Assembly (NCBI GenBank): GCA_964490175.1
Contig: CAZBAI010000006.1
Coordinates: 1 to 64,000, forward strand
Source of the DNA: RGIG3077 sp964490175
GTDB taxonomy: Bacteria > Bacillota > Clostridia > Oscillospirales > Ruminococcaceae
Reading direction: 5' to 3'
Length of the DNA: 64,000 nt
The translations under genes and the position numbers were made by a program. The notes beneath the pieces are model-generated. The model ran no database searches. It was not told the origin of the DNA and saw only the letters and a list, made by a program, of their open reading frames with translations. Positions within the stretch are counted from its first letter, which is position 1. Each line of letters begins with the position of its first letter. Positions 1 to 7,795 of this stretch are shown piece after piece.

Positions 1-558
1 CTTATGAGAACTATTCCCGGAATGACTATTATAAATCCTGCCGATGATGTTGAAGCAAAAATGGCTGTGCAAGCCGCCATTGAGCACAACGGTCCCGTAT
101 ATATGCGCTTTGGCAGACTTGCCACACCTGTTTTTAACGATGCTTCAACCTATAAATTCGAGCTTGGCAATGGCGTTACTTTAAAAGACGGCAAAGATAT
201 TACCATTGTTGCGACAGGTCTTATGGTTTGCGAAGCCCTTGAAGCCGCTAAAGTTCTTGAAGCTGACGGAATCAGTGCGAGGGTTATCAATATCCACACG
301 ATTAAGCCTATTGATAAGGAGATTATCTGCAACGCCGCAAGGGAAACCGGCAGAATACTTACCGTTGAAGAGCATAGCATAATCGGCGGTCTTGGCTCTG
401 CTGTTGCGGAAACCGTTTGCGAGTGCTGCCCTGTGCCCGTTGTAAGAATCGGCGTTGAGGATTGTTTCGGGCATTCCGGTCCTGCCGCTTTATTGCTTAA
501 GCAATTCGGTCTTTGCGCCGAAAATATTGTTTGCAAAGCAAAAGAGCTTGTTAAGTAA
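1..558 (+). CDS. Transketolase, C-terminal subunit (5'-truncated by window)
   Basis: The reading frame is open from the first base, so the gene starts upstream of the window. The visible 185 or so residues match the end of the pyrimidine-binding domain and the C-terminal domain of the split transketolases common in Clostridia: PGMTIINPADDVEAK, then an RFGR segment, a VATGLMVCEAL strand and a TVEEHSIIGGLGSAVAE block. The TPP-binding N-terminal half would be a separate gene just upstream. The enzyme moves two-carbon ketol units in the non-oxidative pentose phosphate pathway. A hairpin terminator follows 34 bases after the stop. A 1-deoxyxylulose-5-phosphate synthase C-terminus is a weaker alternative. 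Confidence 0.88.
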   Translation, partial: LMRTIPGMTIINPADDVEAKMAVQAAIEHNGPVYMRFGRLATPVFNDASTYKFELGNGVTLKDGKDITIVATGLMVCEALEAAKVLEADGISARVINIHTIKPIDKEIICNAARETGRILTVEEHSIIGGLGSAVAETVCECCPVPVVRIGVEDCFGHSGPAALLLKQFGLCAENIVCKAKELVK

Positions 559-591
559 AATATGCAAAAAATGGTTGCTTAAAATAATTTA

Positions 592-620
592 TGCCGTGCC
601 ATGTTGGTGCGGCATTTTTT
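592..620 (+). terminator. Rho-independent terminator after transketolase
   Basis: A nine-pair stem (TGCCGTGCC with GGTGCGGCA, two G-U pairs) with a five-base loop is followed by six T. It lies between the transketolase stop and the convergent MerR gene. Confidence 0.8.
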
Positions 621-651
621 ATTGCCGACATTTTCTATATATTGCATATTG

Positions 652-1098
652 TCAGCGACCTATCAGTTTTTTTCGCACCGAACGGTATTGCTCGGGTAGT
701 TTTTCAATCGGCATTTTTTGCAACTCGGCAGTAGTGCCTTGCGCTTTTGCGGTTTCATAATACCACTTTTTGAAATCAAGCATTGCAAGAGTTTCGTGCA
801 ATTCATCGATTTGATATATTACGGATTCTCTTTGACGAATAATCAGATTCAGGCGCTGCTCGATTGTTTCGTCGCCTTGCGTTGCCATGAGCATGAATTT
901 GCGTATATCTTTAAGGCGCATTCCGGTTTTTTTCAGGCACTCAATTACCATCAGCCATTCATAGTCCGATTCTTCAAAAATCCGTGCACCGCTTTTTGAA
1001 CGTTTTGCAAACGGAAGAAGCCCCTGATTGTCATAATAGCGCAGGGTTGAGGGTGCAACACCGATACGCTTTGCCATTTCTCCGACTGTATATGCCAT
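652..1098 (-). CDS. MerR family transcriptional regulator
   Basis: A 148-residue regulator. The N-terminal winged helix reads YTVGEMAKRIGVAPSTLRYY with the following DNQGLLPF wing, the standard MerR signature, and a long dimerisation helix follows (about residues 75-115). The start at MAYTV is chosen because an AGGTG site lies 6 bases upstream; the longer frame has no such site and would add 31 basic residues. No cysteine cluster of the metal-sensing type is seen, so the inducer is probably an organic or electrophilic compound (inference). It is divergent from the flavodoxin-like and aldo/keto reductase genes, and the intervening promoter has the 19-bp spacer expected for MerR-type control. 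Confidence 0.9.
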   Translation of the reverse strand: MAYTVGEMAKRIGVAPSTLRYYDNQGLLPFAKRSKSGARIFEESDYEWLMVIECLKKTGMRLKDIRKFMLMATQGDETIEQRLNLIIRQRESVIYQIDELHETLAMLDFKKWYYETAKAQGTTAELQKMPIEKLPEQYRSVRKKLIGR

Positions 1099-1130
1099 AA
1101 AAAACACCTCGATTTTTTTCAAAAAAACTC

Positions 1131-1161
1131 TTGACTTAAAGTATGGTTTAAGCTTTATAAT
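1131..1161 (+). promoter_or_regulatory. MerR-type promoter with 19-bp spacer and operator dyad
   Basis: The -35 TTGACT (1131-1136) and -10 TATAAT (1156-1161) are separated by 19 bases instead of 17. Inside the spacer lies a perfect inverted repeat, CTTAAA (1135-1140) and TTTAAG (1147-1152). An over-long spacer with a dyad between the boxes is the classic target of MerR proteins, which untwist the DNA to activate. It drives the reductase genes at 1206 and 1778. Confidence 0.85.
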
Positions 1162-1205
1162 AATCTTACAGTAATATTTAAATATTGTCAATAGGAGATG
1201 TTTTT

Positions 1206-1742
1206 ATGGCGAAAAAAGTATTGATTTTATCGGGAAGTCCTCGAAAGGACGGAAATTCCGACATTCTTTGCAATGAATTTATGAAAGGTGCGCTTGAAAG
1301 CGGTAATGAGGTTGAAAAAGTCTTTATTGCCGAAAAGAAAATTGCCCCATGTCTTGCGTGCTATGCGTGCCGCAAAAACGGTGTTTGCGCAATAAAGGAC
1401 GATATGGCAGAGATTATGCAAAAGCTTATCAACGCAGATGTTGTTGTGATGGCAAGCCCTGTTTATTTTTATTCTATCAGCGCTCAGCTTAAAGCGCTGA
1501 TTGACCGCACTGTTTGCCGCTGGACCGAAGTTAAGGATAAGGAATTTTACTATATTATGACTGCGGCAGATAGTGACAGGCACTCTATGGATACAACTCT
1601 TGCCTGTTTTCGAGGCTATGCCGATTGTGTTGAGGGCGCAAAGGAAATGGGTGTAATTTACGGCACAGGTGTTTACGAAAAGGGTGAAATTTTAAATAAA
1701 TCGGCAATGAAAGAAGCATATCTTGCGGGAAAAGGCGTTTGA
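1206..1742 (+). CDS. Flavodoxin family / NADPH-dependent FMN reductase
   Basis: A 178-residue cytosolic flavoprotein. The start KKVLILSGSPRKDGNSD is the FMN phosphate-binding loop of the NADPH-dependent FMN reductase (iron-sulfur flavoprotein-like) group, and VVMASPVYFYSISAQLKALIDR is the conserved flavin-contacting block. A CLACYACRKNGVC segment near residue 50 is the compact cysteine motif found in this clostridial subfamily; whether it holds a metal cluster here is not known. The chosen ATG has a GGAG site 10 bases upstream. It is first in a two-gene unit with the aldo/keto reductase, behind the MerR-type promoter, which suggests an inducible reductive response to quinones or other electrophiles (inference). 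Confidence 0.85.
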   Translation: MAKKVLILSGSPRKDGNSDILCNEFMKGALESGNEVEKVFIAEKKIAPCLACYACRKNGVCAIKDDMAEIMQKLINADVVVMASPVYFYSISAQLKALIDRTVCRWTEVKDKEFYYIMTAADSDRHSMDTTLACFRGYADCVEGAKEMGVIYGTGVYEKGEILNKSAMKEAYLAGKGV

Positions 1743-1777
1743 AAGCAATCAAATAAAATGATGTGAGGAGGATTTTT

Positions 1778-2665
1778 ATGCAGTTTATAACGCTTTCAAA
1801 CGGCGTAAAAATGCCGCAGCTCGGTTACGGAGTTTATCAAGTTACCCAAAGTGAGTGTGAGCGCTGCGTTCTTGACGCACTTTCGGTCGGATATCGTGCA
1901 ATTGACACGGCACAGTCTTATTTTAACGAGGCACAAGTCGGCTCGGCGATTGCCAAAAGCCGTGTGCCCAGAGAAGAAATCTTTATAACAAGCAAAGTTT
2001 GGATTGAACATTACGGATATGAGGAGTGCAAGCGTTCCGTGGCAGATTCGATGGAAAAGCTCCAAACCGACTATATCGACCTTATGCTTTTGCACCAGCC
2101 GTTTAATGATTATTACGGGGCGTGGCGAGCCTTGGAGGAGCTGTATGAGCAAGGTAAACTAAGGGCTATAGGTATTTCAAATTTTTATCCGGACAGAATG
2201 ATAGACCTTGCCTCTTTTTCACGCATAAAGCCTATGGTGAATCAAATTGAGCTTCATGTGCTCAATCAACAAAACGAGGCTAAAGCATGGGCTGAAAAAT
2301 ACGGCATTCAGCTTGAAGCATGGGCACCGTTCGGCGAGGGGAGAGGAGGACTTTTCGACAATGAGCTTATCAAAGCAATCGGCGATAAGTACTCAAAAAC
2401 CGCAGCTCAGGTAATGCTGCGTTGGCATCTTCAGCGTGGTATTGTTGTAATACCGAAATCTACTCACCGTGAAAGAATGGCAGAAAACTTTGATGTGTTC
2501 GATTTTTCTCTCACCGATGAGGATATGGGCGCTATCGCAAGGCTGGACGCTTCAAAAAGTGTATTCTTCTCTCATACTGACCCGAACATGGTCGAGTGGT
2601 TTGTGAAAATGGTTGATGAGCGCAAAAATCAGCATGATTGTGAAAAAGAGAAAAAGAGCTGGTAA
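1778..2665 (+). CDS. Aldo/keto reductase
   Basis: A 295-residue NAD(P)H-dependent oxidoreductase with the TIM-barrel plan of the family. The catalytic tetrad is visible: Asp and Tyr in AIDTAQSYFNEAQVG, Lys in ITSKVWIE and His in LMLLHQPFNDYYG. The cofactor-binding end is present as VVIPKSTHRERMAEN. The ATG is preceded by GAGGAGG at the right distance, so the five residues upstream in the same frame are excluded. It follows the flavoprotein gene by 35 bases and ends at a strong terminator. It probably reduces reactive aldehydes or ketones under the same MerR regulator; the substrate cannot be read from the sequence. Confidence 0.92.
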   Translation: MQFITLSNGVKMPQLGYGVYQVTQSECERCVLDALSVGYRAIDTAQSYFNEAQVGSAIAKSRVPREEIFITSKVWIEHYGYEECKRSVADSMEKLQTDYIDLMLLHQPFNDYYGAWRALEELYEQGKLRAIGISNFYPDRMIDLASFSRIKPMVNQIELHVLNQQNEAKAWAEKYGIQLEAWAPFGEGRGGLFDNELIKAIGDKYSKTAAQVMLRWHLQRGIVVIPKSTHRERMAENFDVFDFSLTDEDMGAIARLDASKSVFFSHTDPNMVEWFVKMVDERKNQHDCEKEKKSW

Positions 2666-2687
2666 TCGGCTTTATGTACTTTAAAAA

Positions 2688-2732
2688 ATGCTGTGCAAAC
2701 GGTTTTTTGTCCGCTTGCACAGCATTTTGTTT
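2688..2732 (+). terminator. Rho-independent terminator, likely bidirectional
   Basis: A long stem (AATGCTGTGCAA...CGG with CCG...TTGCACAGCATT, 2688-2726) with a T-rich loop and flanking T tract lies between the aldo/keto reductase and the convergent membrane protein gene. A-rich sequence on the other side suits both strands. Confidence 0.85.
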
Positions 2733-2750
2733 AAATCGGTGATTGAAAAA

Positions 2751-3308
2751 TCAGTCATGCTTTTTGTTGTCATACATCAAAATTGCCTTGATGTCAATAT
2801 CTTTATATACCAAAAAATATGTTATATATATAACGGCGATTGATATTATGCAAATTGCAAAAACCGCAACATAGCTTAAAAGATTCAGTTTTCCGCTGTC
2901 GGAATCAGGGCAGGTTAAATAAAGCAACGGCACAAAGTTTATGTTGATTATTTTATAAAACGGCAAGAATTTTTTTACATTGCAAAGCTGTAATATCAGC
3001 TGTAAAAGCGTGGTAACAATCGGGATGAGATTGGCAAAAATTGCAAGTGAAAGCGCCCATTTTGCGGAAAACGAGTCAACGCCCGATATTTTCAGCCTGT
3101 CATATTTGGCGCTGCGCTGTCCGCAATTATACATCATGCCGAAAAAAAACAAAAGCTGAGCTATTATAATCAGGATAAGAATCGGTCTTTTTGAATAAAA
3201 CCCGAGGGTCATTATCGAGAAAAAGAAACCGAGAAACGAAGCGGCAAACCAATCAATCCAACTTCTGAAAAGTTTTTGCGTGCACGTTTTTTTTACAACG
3301 GTATTCAT
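2751..3308 (-). CDS. Hypothetical integral membrane protein
   Basis: A 185-residue protein of no recognised family. It has about four or five hydrophobic segments: WFAASFLGFFFSIMTLGF, ILILIIIAQLLFFFGMMY, a stretch around LSLAIFANLIPIVTTLLQLIL, another near FVPLLYLTCP, and a C-terminal YVAVFAICIISIAVIYITYF. The tail is charged and probably cytoplasmic. The start at MNTVVKK follows a GGAG site 11 bases upstream. The gene stands alone, with its own promoter at 3366-3394 and a shared terminator downstream. The spacing of the first two helices resembles RDD-type membrane proteins, but the diagnostic Arg-Asp-Asp residues are not visible, so no function is assigned. Confidence 0.6.
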   Translation of the reverse strand: MNTVVKKTCTQKLFRSWIDWFAASFLGFFFSIMTLGFYSKRPILILIIIAQLLFFFGMMYNCGQRSAKYDRLKISGVDSFSAKWALSLAIFANLIPIVTTLLQLILQLCNVKKFLPFYKIININFVPLLYLTCPDSDSGKLNLLSYVAVFAICIISIAVIYITYFLVYKDIDIKAILMYDNKKHD

Positions 3309-3365
3309 TAAATTTAAATCTCCTTTTTTTGCAAAAAATACCAAGACATATCTCGAATAGTCTTT

Positions 3366-3394
3366 ATTGTATCATAAATTATATTTATTTACAA
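3366..3394 (-). promoter_or_regulatory. Promoter of the membrane protein gene
   Basis: On the minus strand, TTGTAA (3394-3389) and TACAAT (3371-3366) are 17 bases apart, about 60 bases upstream of the chosen start at 3308. Confidence 0.55.
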
Positions 3395-3453
3395 GCAATA
3401 AAGTAAAAATTTTCGCACATAATAAAATCAACAAAAAAAGAAAGGTGAGATAT

Positions 3454-3885
3454 ATGAAAAAGGAAAACCTTAGTGTTATGGACGCAATTTATCGTAATGC
3501 CGATATGGGGCGTTCATCAATCAAAAATATTCTCAAAAAAGTGGGCAACCCGCATTTGCGATGCGAACTTGAAAAACAGCTTGAGTATTATGAAGAATCG
3601 CTGAAAAGCATTGAAAAAGACTTTGAAATGAAAAATGATGAGCCTGACAAGCTTAATCCGATTGTAAAGGCGTGGGCACGAATTGACCTTGAAATGCAAA
3701 CGGCGATTGAATGCGATTCAAGCAAAATTGCCGAGCTTATGACGCAGGGCACAAACATGGGAATTATCGAGATTGAAAAAGCGTGCAACGCAAACGAAAA
3801 TATGCCGCATGATGTATCAACCCATGCAAAAAGCGTAATCAACCACGAAAAAAAATACATCGAGCAGCTTAAACCGTATCTTTAA
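3454..3885 (+). CDS. Hypothetical helical protein, possibly ferritin-like
   Basis: A 143-residue cytosolic protein predicted to be almost all alpha-helix with many Glu and Lys. It begins MKKENLSVMDAIYRNADMG and contains long amphipathic helices (LEKQLEYYEESLKSIEKDF, WARIDLEMQTAIECDSSKIA) and a C-terminal ESxIN-like segment (AKSVINHEKKYIEQLKPYL). The four-helix look and the spaced Glu/His residues recall ferritin-like bundles found in clostridial stress or spore-coat proteins, but no certain metal site can be identified. The start is set by an AAAGGTGAG site just upstream. A 29-codon ORF follows 28 bases later and may share the transcript. Confidence 0.6.
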   Translation: MKKENLSVMDAIYRNADMGRSSIKNILKKVGNPHLRCELEKQLEYYEESLKSIEKDFEMKNDEPDKLNPIVKAWARIDLEMQTAIECDSSKIAELMTQGTNMGIIEIEKACNANENMPHDVSTHAKSVINHEKKYIEQLKPYL

Positions 3886-3913
3886 GCGCAGATAGAAAGA
3901 GAGGCGAGTGCAC

Positions 3914-4003
3914 ATGGCAAAGGTAAGCGTTCAAAAGGCAAAGATATATCACCCGAAAAAGGCGGTTGTCAAGCCGTGCTCGGCAAAAGGCAAAGGCGCC
4001 TAA
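3914..4003 (+). CDS. Small basic peptide, 29 residues
   Basis: ATG at 3914, TAA at 4001-4003. The product starts MAKVSVQKAKIYHPKKAVVK and ends PCSAKGKGA: nine lysines, no acidic residue, one cysteine. A GAGAGG site lies 10-15 bases upstream. It sits between the helical-protein gene and a terminator hairpin, so it would be the last gene of that transcript. The extreme charge may mean nucleic-acid or membrane contact (inference). It could also be chance; conservation in relatives would decide. Confidence 0.4.
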   Translation: MAKVSVQKAKIYHPKKAVVKPCSAKGKGA

Positions 4004-4021
4004 AAGCGCCGATTTAAAGCT

Positions 4022-4060
4022 TCAGTCCGAATCGTTTTCAGCATTCGGGCTGATTTTTTT
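4022..4060 (+). terminator. Rho-independent terminator
   Basis: TCAGTCCGAAT (4022-4032) pairs with ATTCGGGCTGA (4043-4053) with one G-U pair and is followed by seven T (4054-4060). It ends the plus-strand transcript of the 3454 and 3914 genes and overlaps the stop of the minus-strand cysteine-rich ORF. Confidence 0.75.
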
Positions 4061-4177
4061 GTTTGAATCGAAAAAGCAGCAATCGTTTAAAGGCGAAAGA
4101 ACTTTTTTAGCGCCCTCAAGCGTGCACCAACCGTCAAATTGGTGTATACATTTTTCACAGCATTTTATCAAACTCAT
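4022..4177 (-). CDS. Small cysteine-rich protein, 51 residues
   Basis: Starts MSLIKCCEKCIHQFDGWCTL and ends KKISPNAENDSD. Cysteines occur as CCEKC, then GWC, then DCCFF, a compact pattern that could bind zinc or an iron-sulfur cluster. Similar short proteins are frequent in Clostridia without known function. The start is well supported by AAAGGAGG ten bases upstream, while the longer reading frame would add an unsupported hydrophobic leader. The last codons overlap the terminator stem at 4022-4060, which serves both converging genes. Confidence 0.6.
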   Translation of the reverse strand: MSLIKCCEKCIHQFDGWCTLEGAKKVLSPLNDCCFFDSNKKISPNAENDSD

Positions 4178-4317
4178 AGATTTTTCCTCCTTTAATTTAA
4201 GGGTATTGTATTCGCCGAAAAAGAAAATATACAAAGGTAAATATATCAAGTTATAAAATCAGAATCTGCGTCAAATAATTTATATTGATATTAAAAGTGT
4301 AAAAGGAAGATTGTGCA

Positions 4318-5283
4318 ATGAACAAAAAGTTTTACCTAATTTCTTTGGCTGTATTTTGCGCCTGTGCGGGGCTTTTTGCTCCAAGGCTGTATATTTCAAC
4401 GCTGCCAAGCGCATATACGGCTCAAATTAAGGAGATTGAATACGCCGAATATGTAAATGCAATCGGCGAAATTGTCAGCGCAGACAGTGTTGAGGTGACA
4501 ACCGAATTGCCGATTGTTATAAAGAACATTTGCAAGCAATCGGGTGATGAGGTTTTAAAAGGCGAAATGCTTGCAGAGATTGACAGAGAAAAAAGCGCTA
4601 AAAGTATTATCGAGCTTGGCGAATATGCGTCAATTGCGAATATTTCGGCAATTTCATCATCACCGGATTATATGAATATAATCGAAATGATTCCGCAGGC
4701 GATTTACAGCGAGTGCGATGGGGTTGTTTCATCGGTCGGCGTTTTGAACGGTGGGTATATCGGCGCAGGCGGCACTGTGATGACAATCAGCGGAACCGAA
4801 CCTTTAAGCGTTAAAGTAAAAATCAGCGAAAATAAAATTTCAAAAGTAAATCTCGGACAAAAAGCAAAAGTCAGCGCAGGTGCTTTCGGTGATAAAACCT
4901 ATGACGGATATGTGGCAAGCATAGCCGACAGCGCCACAAAAGAATACAGTGCAACATTATCGCAAACCGTTGTCGAAGCTGATATTGTTATCGAAAATGC
5001 AGATGAATATGTAAAAAGCGGATATACGGCAGAGGTAAAAATTTCGGTTTCCGACAAAAGGCAGATAAATGTTATACCCTATGAAGCGGTAACTCAGAAA
5101 GATAATAACACTTTTGTTTATGTATTTAACGACGGAACGGCAAAGCGCAAGCAAATTACAACGGGAATCGAAACGACCGAAGGAATTGAGGTTATAAGCG
5201 GAATCGCTTCGGACGATATAATCATATATTCCGATGATGAACTTATAAACGGCGGCTATGTTGCGATTAAAACAGTTGAATAA
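4318..5283 (+). CDS. HlyD/MacA-like efflux adaptor (membrane fusion protein)
   Basis: A 321-residue envelope protein with an uncleaved N-terminal membrane anchor (FYLISLAVFCACAGLFA). A split lipoyl/barrel-sandwich domain follows: the first half is VTTELPIVIKNICKQSGDEVLKGEMLAEIDRE (about residues 60-92), the second is AIYSECDGVVSSVGVLNGGYI (about 127-147). Then come beta-barrel (LSVKVKISENKISKVNLGQKAKVSAGAFG) and membrane-proximal domains. The alpha-helical hairpin that normally joins the lipoyl halves is very short, as in several Gram-positive MacA-like proteins that need not reach an outer membrane. It is 18 bases upstream of a MacB/FtsX-type permease gene, so the pair should form one exporter. 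No ATPase gene is adjacent. Confidence 0.82.
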   Translation: MNKKFYLISLAVFCACAGLFAPRLYISTLPSAYTAQIKEIEYAEYVNAIGEIVSADSVEVTTELPIVIKNICKQSGDEVLKGEMLAEIDREKSAKSIIELGEYASIANISAISSSPDYMNIIEMIPQAIYSECDGVVSSVGVLNGGYIGAGGTVMTISGTEPLSVKVKISENKISKVNLGQKAKVSAGAFGDKTYDGYVASIADSATKEYSATLSQTVVEADIVIENADEYVKSGYTAEVKISVSDKRQINVIPYEAVTQKDNNTFVYVFNDGTAKRKQITTGIETTEGIEVISGIASDDIIIYSDDELINGGYVAIKTVE

Positions 5284-5301
5284 TAATTGGGGTGATATGC
5301 A

Positions 5302-6480
5302 ATGCTCGGATATATAACTAATGCCGTAAAATCGCTGAAAAAATGCAAAATCAGGGCGGCGCTGACTTCGCTCTCGGTGGCAATCGGCGTATTCAGCGTG
5401 GTGATTATATCGATTATCGGCGATATGGGAATTAACTCGGTTGAAGCGACTTTAACCGAAATGGGCATGGATAATCTTGTTATTTCGGGCAGCCGAACAA
5501 ACGAAAACGGGCTTAAAGCAAACGACCTTGATGTTATAAAATCGCAAAGCGAAGTTATAAACGCAATGCCGCTGATGTATAAGGTTACATCATGCGAAAG
5601 CCAGAATGACACGCATGAATGTATGCTGTGGGGAGTAAATGAAGACGCAAACGAGGTAATTGAGCTTAAAGCGATATACGGCAGGCTGCTTAATAAGGGA
5701 GATGTTGCACAATCGGCAAGAGTGTGTATAATCGACGAAGAGCTTGCCCTAATGTGTTTTTCCAGAAGCAATGTTATCGGCAAGACGATTGCGGTTAAGC
5801 TCGGCAGCGGATATACGGAATATGAAATCGTGGGAGTTGTCGAAAACGGTGTGAGTATGCTGCAATCCATGCTGGGAAATATTATCCCGAATTTTATCTA
5901 TATTCCGTATACATCAATGCAGGAAATAACAAATCAACAATATTTCAACGAAATTGCCGTAAAGGTGAACGGAAATTCGCAAAAAAGCGCAATGGCTATT
6001 GAAAATGCAATAGCAACATTAAGGGCAGACGACGGCTCTATCAGCGTTGAAAACCTATGTGCGCAAAAGGATATGTTAAGCTCTGTGTTTGATGCGGTTT
6101 CACGAATAATGTCAATAATCGCATCAATCTCGCTGATTGTTTCAGGTATGTCTATAATGACGATTATGACGGTTTCGGTGAATGAACGAACAAAAGAAAT
6201 CGGCATAAAAAAATCAATCGGAGCGAAAAATTCTGATATACTTTTGGAATTTGTTCTTGAATCACTGATAATTTCGCTTGTCGGAGCGCTTATCGGAGCG
6301 CTTGTCGGCTGTGCAATCGCCGTAATCGGCTGTATTTTGCTTGGCGTTGCCGCTTCGATAGATATATGGTCGGTTATCACGATAATTGCTTTATCGGTGA
6401 TGATCGGGCTTTTGTTTTCGGTATTTCCCGCACTAAAGGCAGCATATTTAAAGCCGGTTGAGGCATTGCGGCGTGACTGA
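5302..6480 (+). CDS. MacB/FtsX-type ABC transporter permease
   Basis: A 392-residue permease. TM1 is near the N-terminus (AALTSLSVAIGVFSVVIISIIG), followed by a large extracytoplasmic MacB-PCD-like domain of about 220 residues (MGINSVEATLTEMGMDNLVISGS onward). Three C-terminal TMs form the FtsX core: IIASISLIVSGMSIMTIMTVSV, then the NERTKEIGIKKSIGAKNSDI coupling segment, LIISLVGALIGALVGCAIAV and ITIIALSVMIGLLFSVFPALKAA. The ending LKPVEALRRD is the family hallmark. It follows the adaptor gene directly. The ATP-binding partner usually encoded between or fused to these is missing here and must come from elsewhere. Confidence 0.88.
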   Translation: MLGYITNAVKSLKKCKIRAALTSLSVAIGVFSVVIISIIGDMGINSVEATLTEMGMDNLVISGSRTNENGLKANDLDVIKSQSEVINAMPLMYKVTSCESQNDTHECMLWGVNEDANEVIELKAIYGRLLNKGDVAQSARVCIIDEELALMCFSRSNVIGKTIAVKLGSGYTEYEIVGVVENGVSMLQSMLGNIIPNFIYIPYTSMQEITNQQYFNEIAVKVNGNSQKSAMAIENAIATLRADDGSISVENLCAQKDMLSSVFDAVSRIMSIIASISLIVSGMSIMTIMTVSVNERTKEIGIKKSIGAKNSDILLEFVLESLIISLVGALIGALVGCAIAVIGCILLGVAASIDIWSVITIIALSVMIGLLFSVFPALKAAYLKPVEALRRD

Positions 6481-6488
6481 TTGAAAAA

Positions 6489-6533
6489 CGGCATTCTTTC
6501 AAGGGTAAGTCCTTAAAAGAATGCCGCTTTTGT
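6489..6533 (+). terminator. Rho-independent terminator, convergent region
   Basis: CGGCATTCTTT...AAGG pairs with CCTT...AAAGAATGCCG (6489-6526) and CTTTTG follows. It lies between the permease gene and the 3' end of tyrS on the other strand. Confidence 0.8.
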
Positions 6534-6556
6534 GTATATTAAAATTAAGCTTTGAT

Positions 6557-7774
6557 TTATGCTTTTTGCGCTTTGTGGAACACCTTTTTGCCTTTTTTGA
6601 TGATTACGCTTTCGGAAATTTCGATAAGTGCAAACGGGTCGGTGATTTTTACGTCATCAACCGAAATGCCGCCTTGCTGAATAAGACGTTTGCCCTCGCC
6701 CCTTGTGGGCGCAAGTTTGCATATTGTAAGCAAATCGAGAATGCCGATTTTGCCGTTATCAAACTTATCCGATGAAATTGCGGTTGTCGGCATATTATCA
6801 TCGGCGCCGCTTCCGGCAAATACCGCTCTTGCTGCGGCAAGTGCCTTGTTAGCTTCTTCTTCGCCGTGCACAAGTTTCGTAAGCTCAAATGCAAGAAGCT
6901 CTTTAGCCTTGTTAAACTGCGCTCCCTCCATGGTTTTTTCCATTTCTTCGATTTCTTCAATGGGTACAAATGTGAGCATTTTCAGGCACTTGATAACATC
7001 TGCGTCACCGACGTTTCTCCAATATTGGAAAAATTCATACGGCGATGTTTTTTGCGCATCAAGCCAAACTGCGCCTTTTTCGGTTTTGCCCATTTTTTTG
7101 CCCTCGGAATTAAGCAGCAAAGTAATTGTCATTGCGTGTGCGTCTTTACCGAGTTTTCGTCTGATAAGCTCAGTACCGCCGAGCATATTACTCCACTGGT
7201 CATCGCCGCCGAATTCAAGATTGCAGTTGTATCTTGTATACAGCTCTAAAAAGTCATATGACTGCATTATCATATAGTTAAATTCAAGGAAAGTCAAGCC
7301 CTTTTCCATACGCTGCTTATAGCATTCGGCAGTGAGCATTCGGTTTACGGAAAAATGTGCGCCGACCTCACGCAGAAAATCTATATAATTTTTGCCGCAA
7401 AGCCAATCCGCATTGTTGACAAGCAATGCTTTGTCTTCGCCAAATTCGATAAACCTCGCCATTTGTTTTTTAAAGCATTCGACATTGCGGTTGATATCAT
7501 CGACGGTCAGCATTTTTCTCATATCCGTTTTGCCGGAAGGGTCGCCGATTAAAGCTGTTGCGCCGCCGATTAAAGCGATAGGGCGGTTGCCTTTTTCCTG
7601 CAAACGCTTCATAAGGCAAAGTGCCATAAAATGCCCGACGTGAAGCGAATCGGCAGTAGGGTCAAAGCCGATATAAAAGGTTGCTTTTCCGTTGTTGATA
7701 AGTTCGGAAATCTCTTTTTCATTGGTTGTTTGCGCAATCAGTCCTCTGCGGACAAGTTCTTCATAAAGTGTCAT
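6557..7774 (-). CDS. tyrS: Tyrosyl-tRNA synthetase
   Basis: A 405-residue class I synthetase that charges tRNA-Tyr. The HIGH-type motif is DSLHVGHFMAL near residue 45, the tyrosine pocket includes FLEFNYMIMQSYDF and GGDDQWSNMLGG, and the KMSKS-type loop is KMGKTEKGAVW near residue 230. The C-terminal S4 RNA-binding domain starts around residue 345 (LAPTRGEGKRLIQQGGISVDD). Length is normal for bacterial TyrRS. The ATG at 7774 is preferred because GGAGG lies 10 bases upstream; an in-frame TTG six bases earlier would be too close to it. It follows the acetyltransferase gene by 21 bases, and both lie behind a tyrosine T-box, so transcription should rise when uncharged tRNA-Tyr accumulates. Confidence 0.97.
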   Translation of the reverse strand: MTLYEELVRRGLIAQTTNEKEISELINNGKATFYIGFDPTADSLHVGHFMALCLMKRLQEKGNRPIALIGGATALIGDPSGKTDMRKMLTVDDINRNVECFKKQMARFIEFGEDKALLVNNADWLCGKNYIDFLREVGAHFSVNRMLTAECYKQRMEKGLTFLEFNYMIMQSYDFLELYTRYNCNLEFGGDDQWSNMLGGTELIRRKLGKDAHAMTITLLLNSEGKKMGKTEKGAVWLDAQKTSPYEFFQYWRNVGDADVIKCLKMLTFVPIEEIEEMEKTMEGAQFNKAKELLAFELTKLVHGEEEANKALAAARAVFAGSGADDNMPTTAISSDKFDNGKIGILDLLTICKLAPTRGEGKRLIQQGGISVDDVKITDPFALIEISESVIIKKGKKVFHKAQKA

Positions 7775-7795
7775 TTTCAAAATTCCTCCGTTATA

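Noticed and set aside
5256..5870. 204-residue ORF antisense to the permease gene
   Set aside because: Shadow of the clearly coding plus strand; Ser/Ile-rich composition of reverse reading.
6690..7277. 195-residue plus-strand ORF inside tyrS
   Set aside because: Antisense shadow; tyrS motifs are intact on the minus strand.
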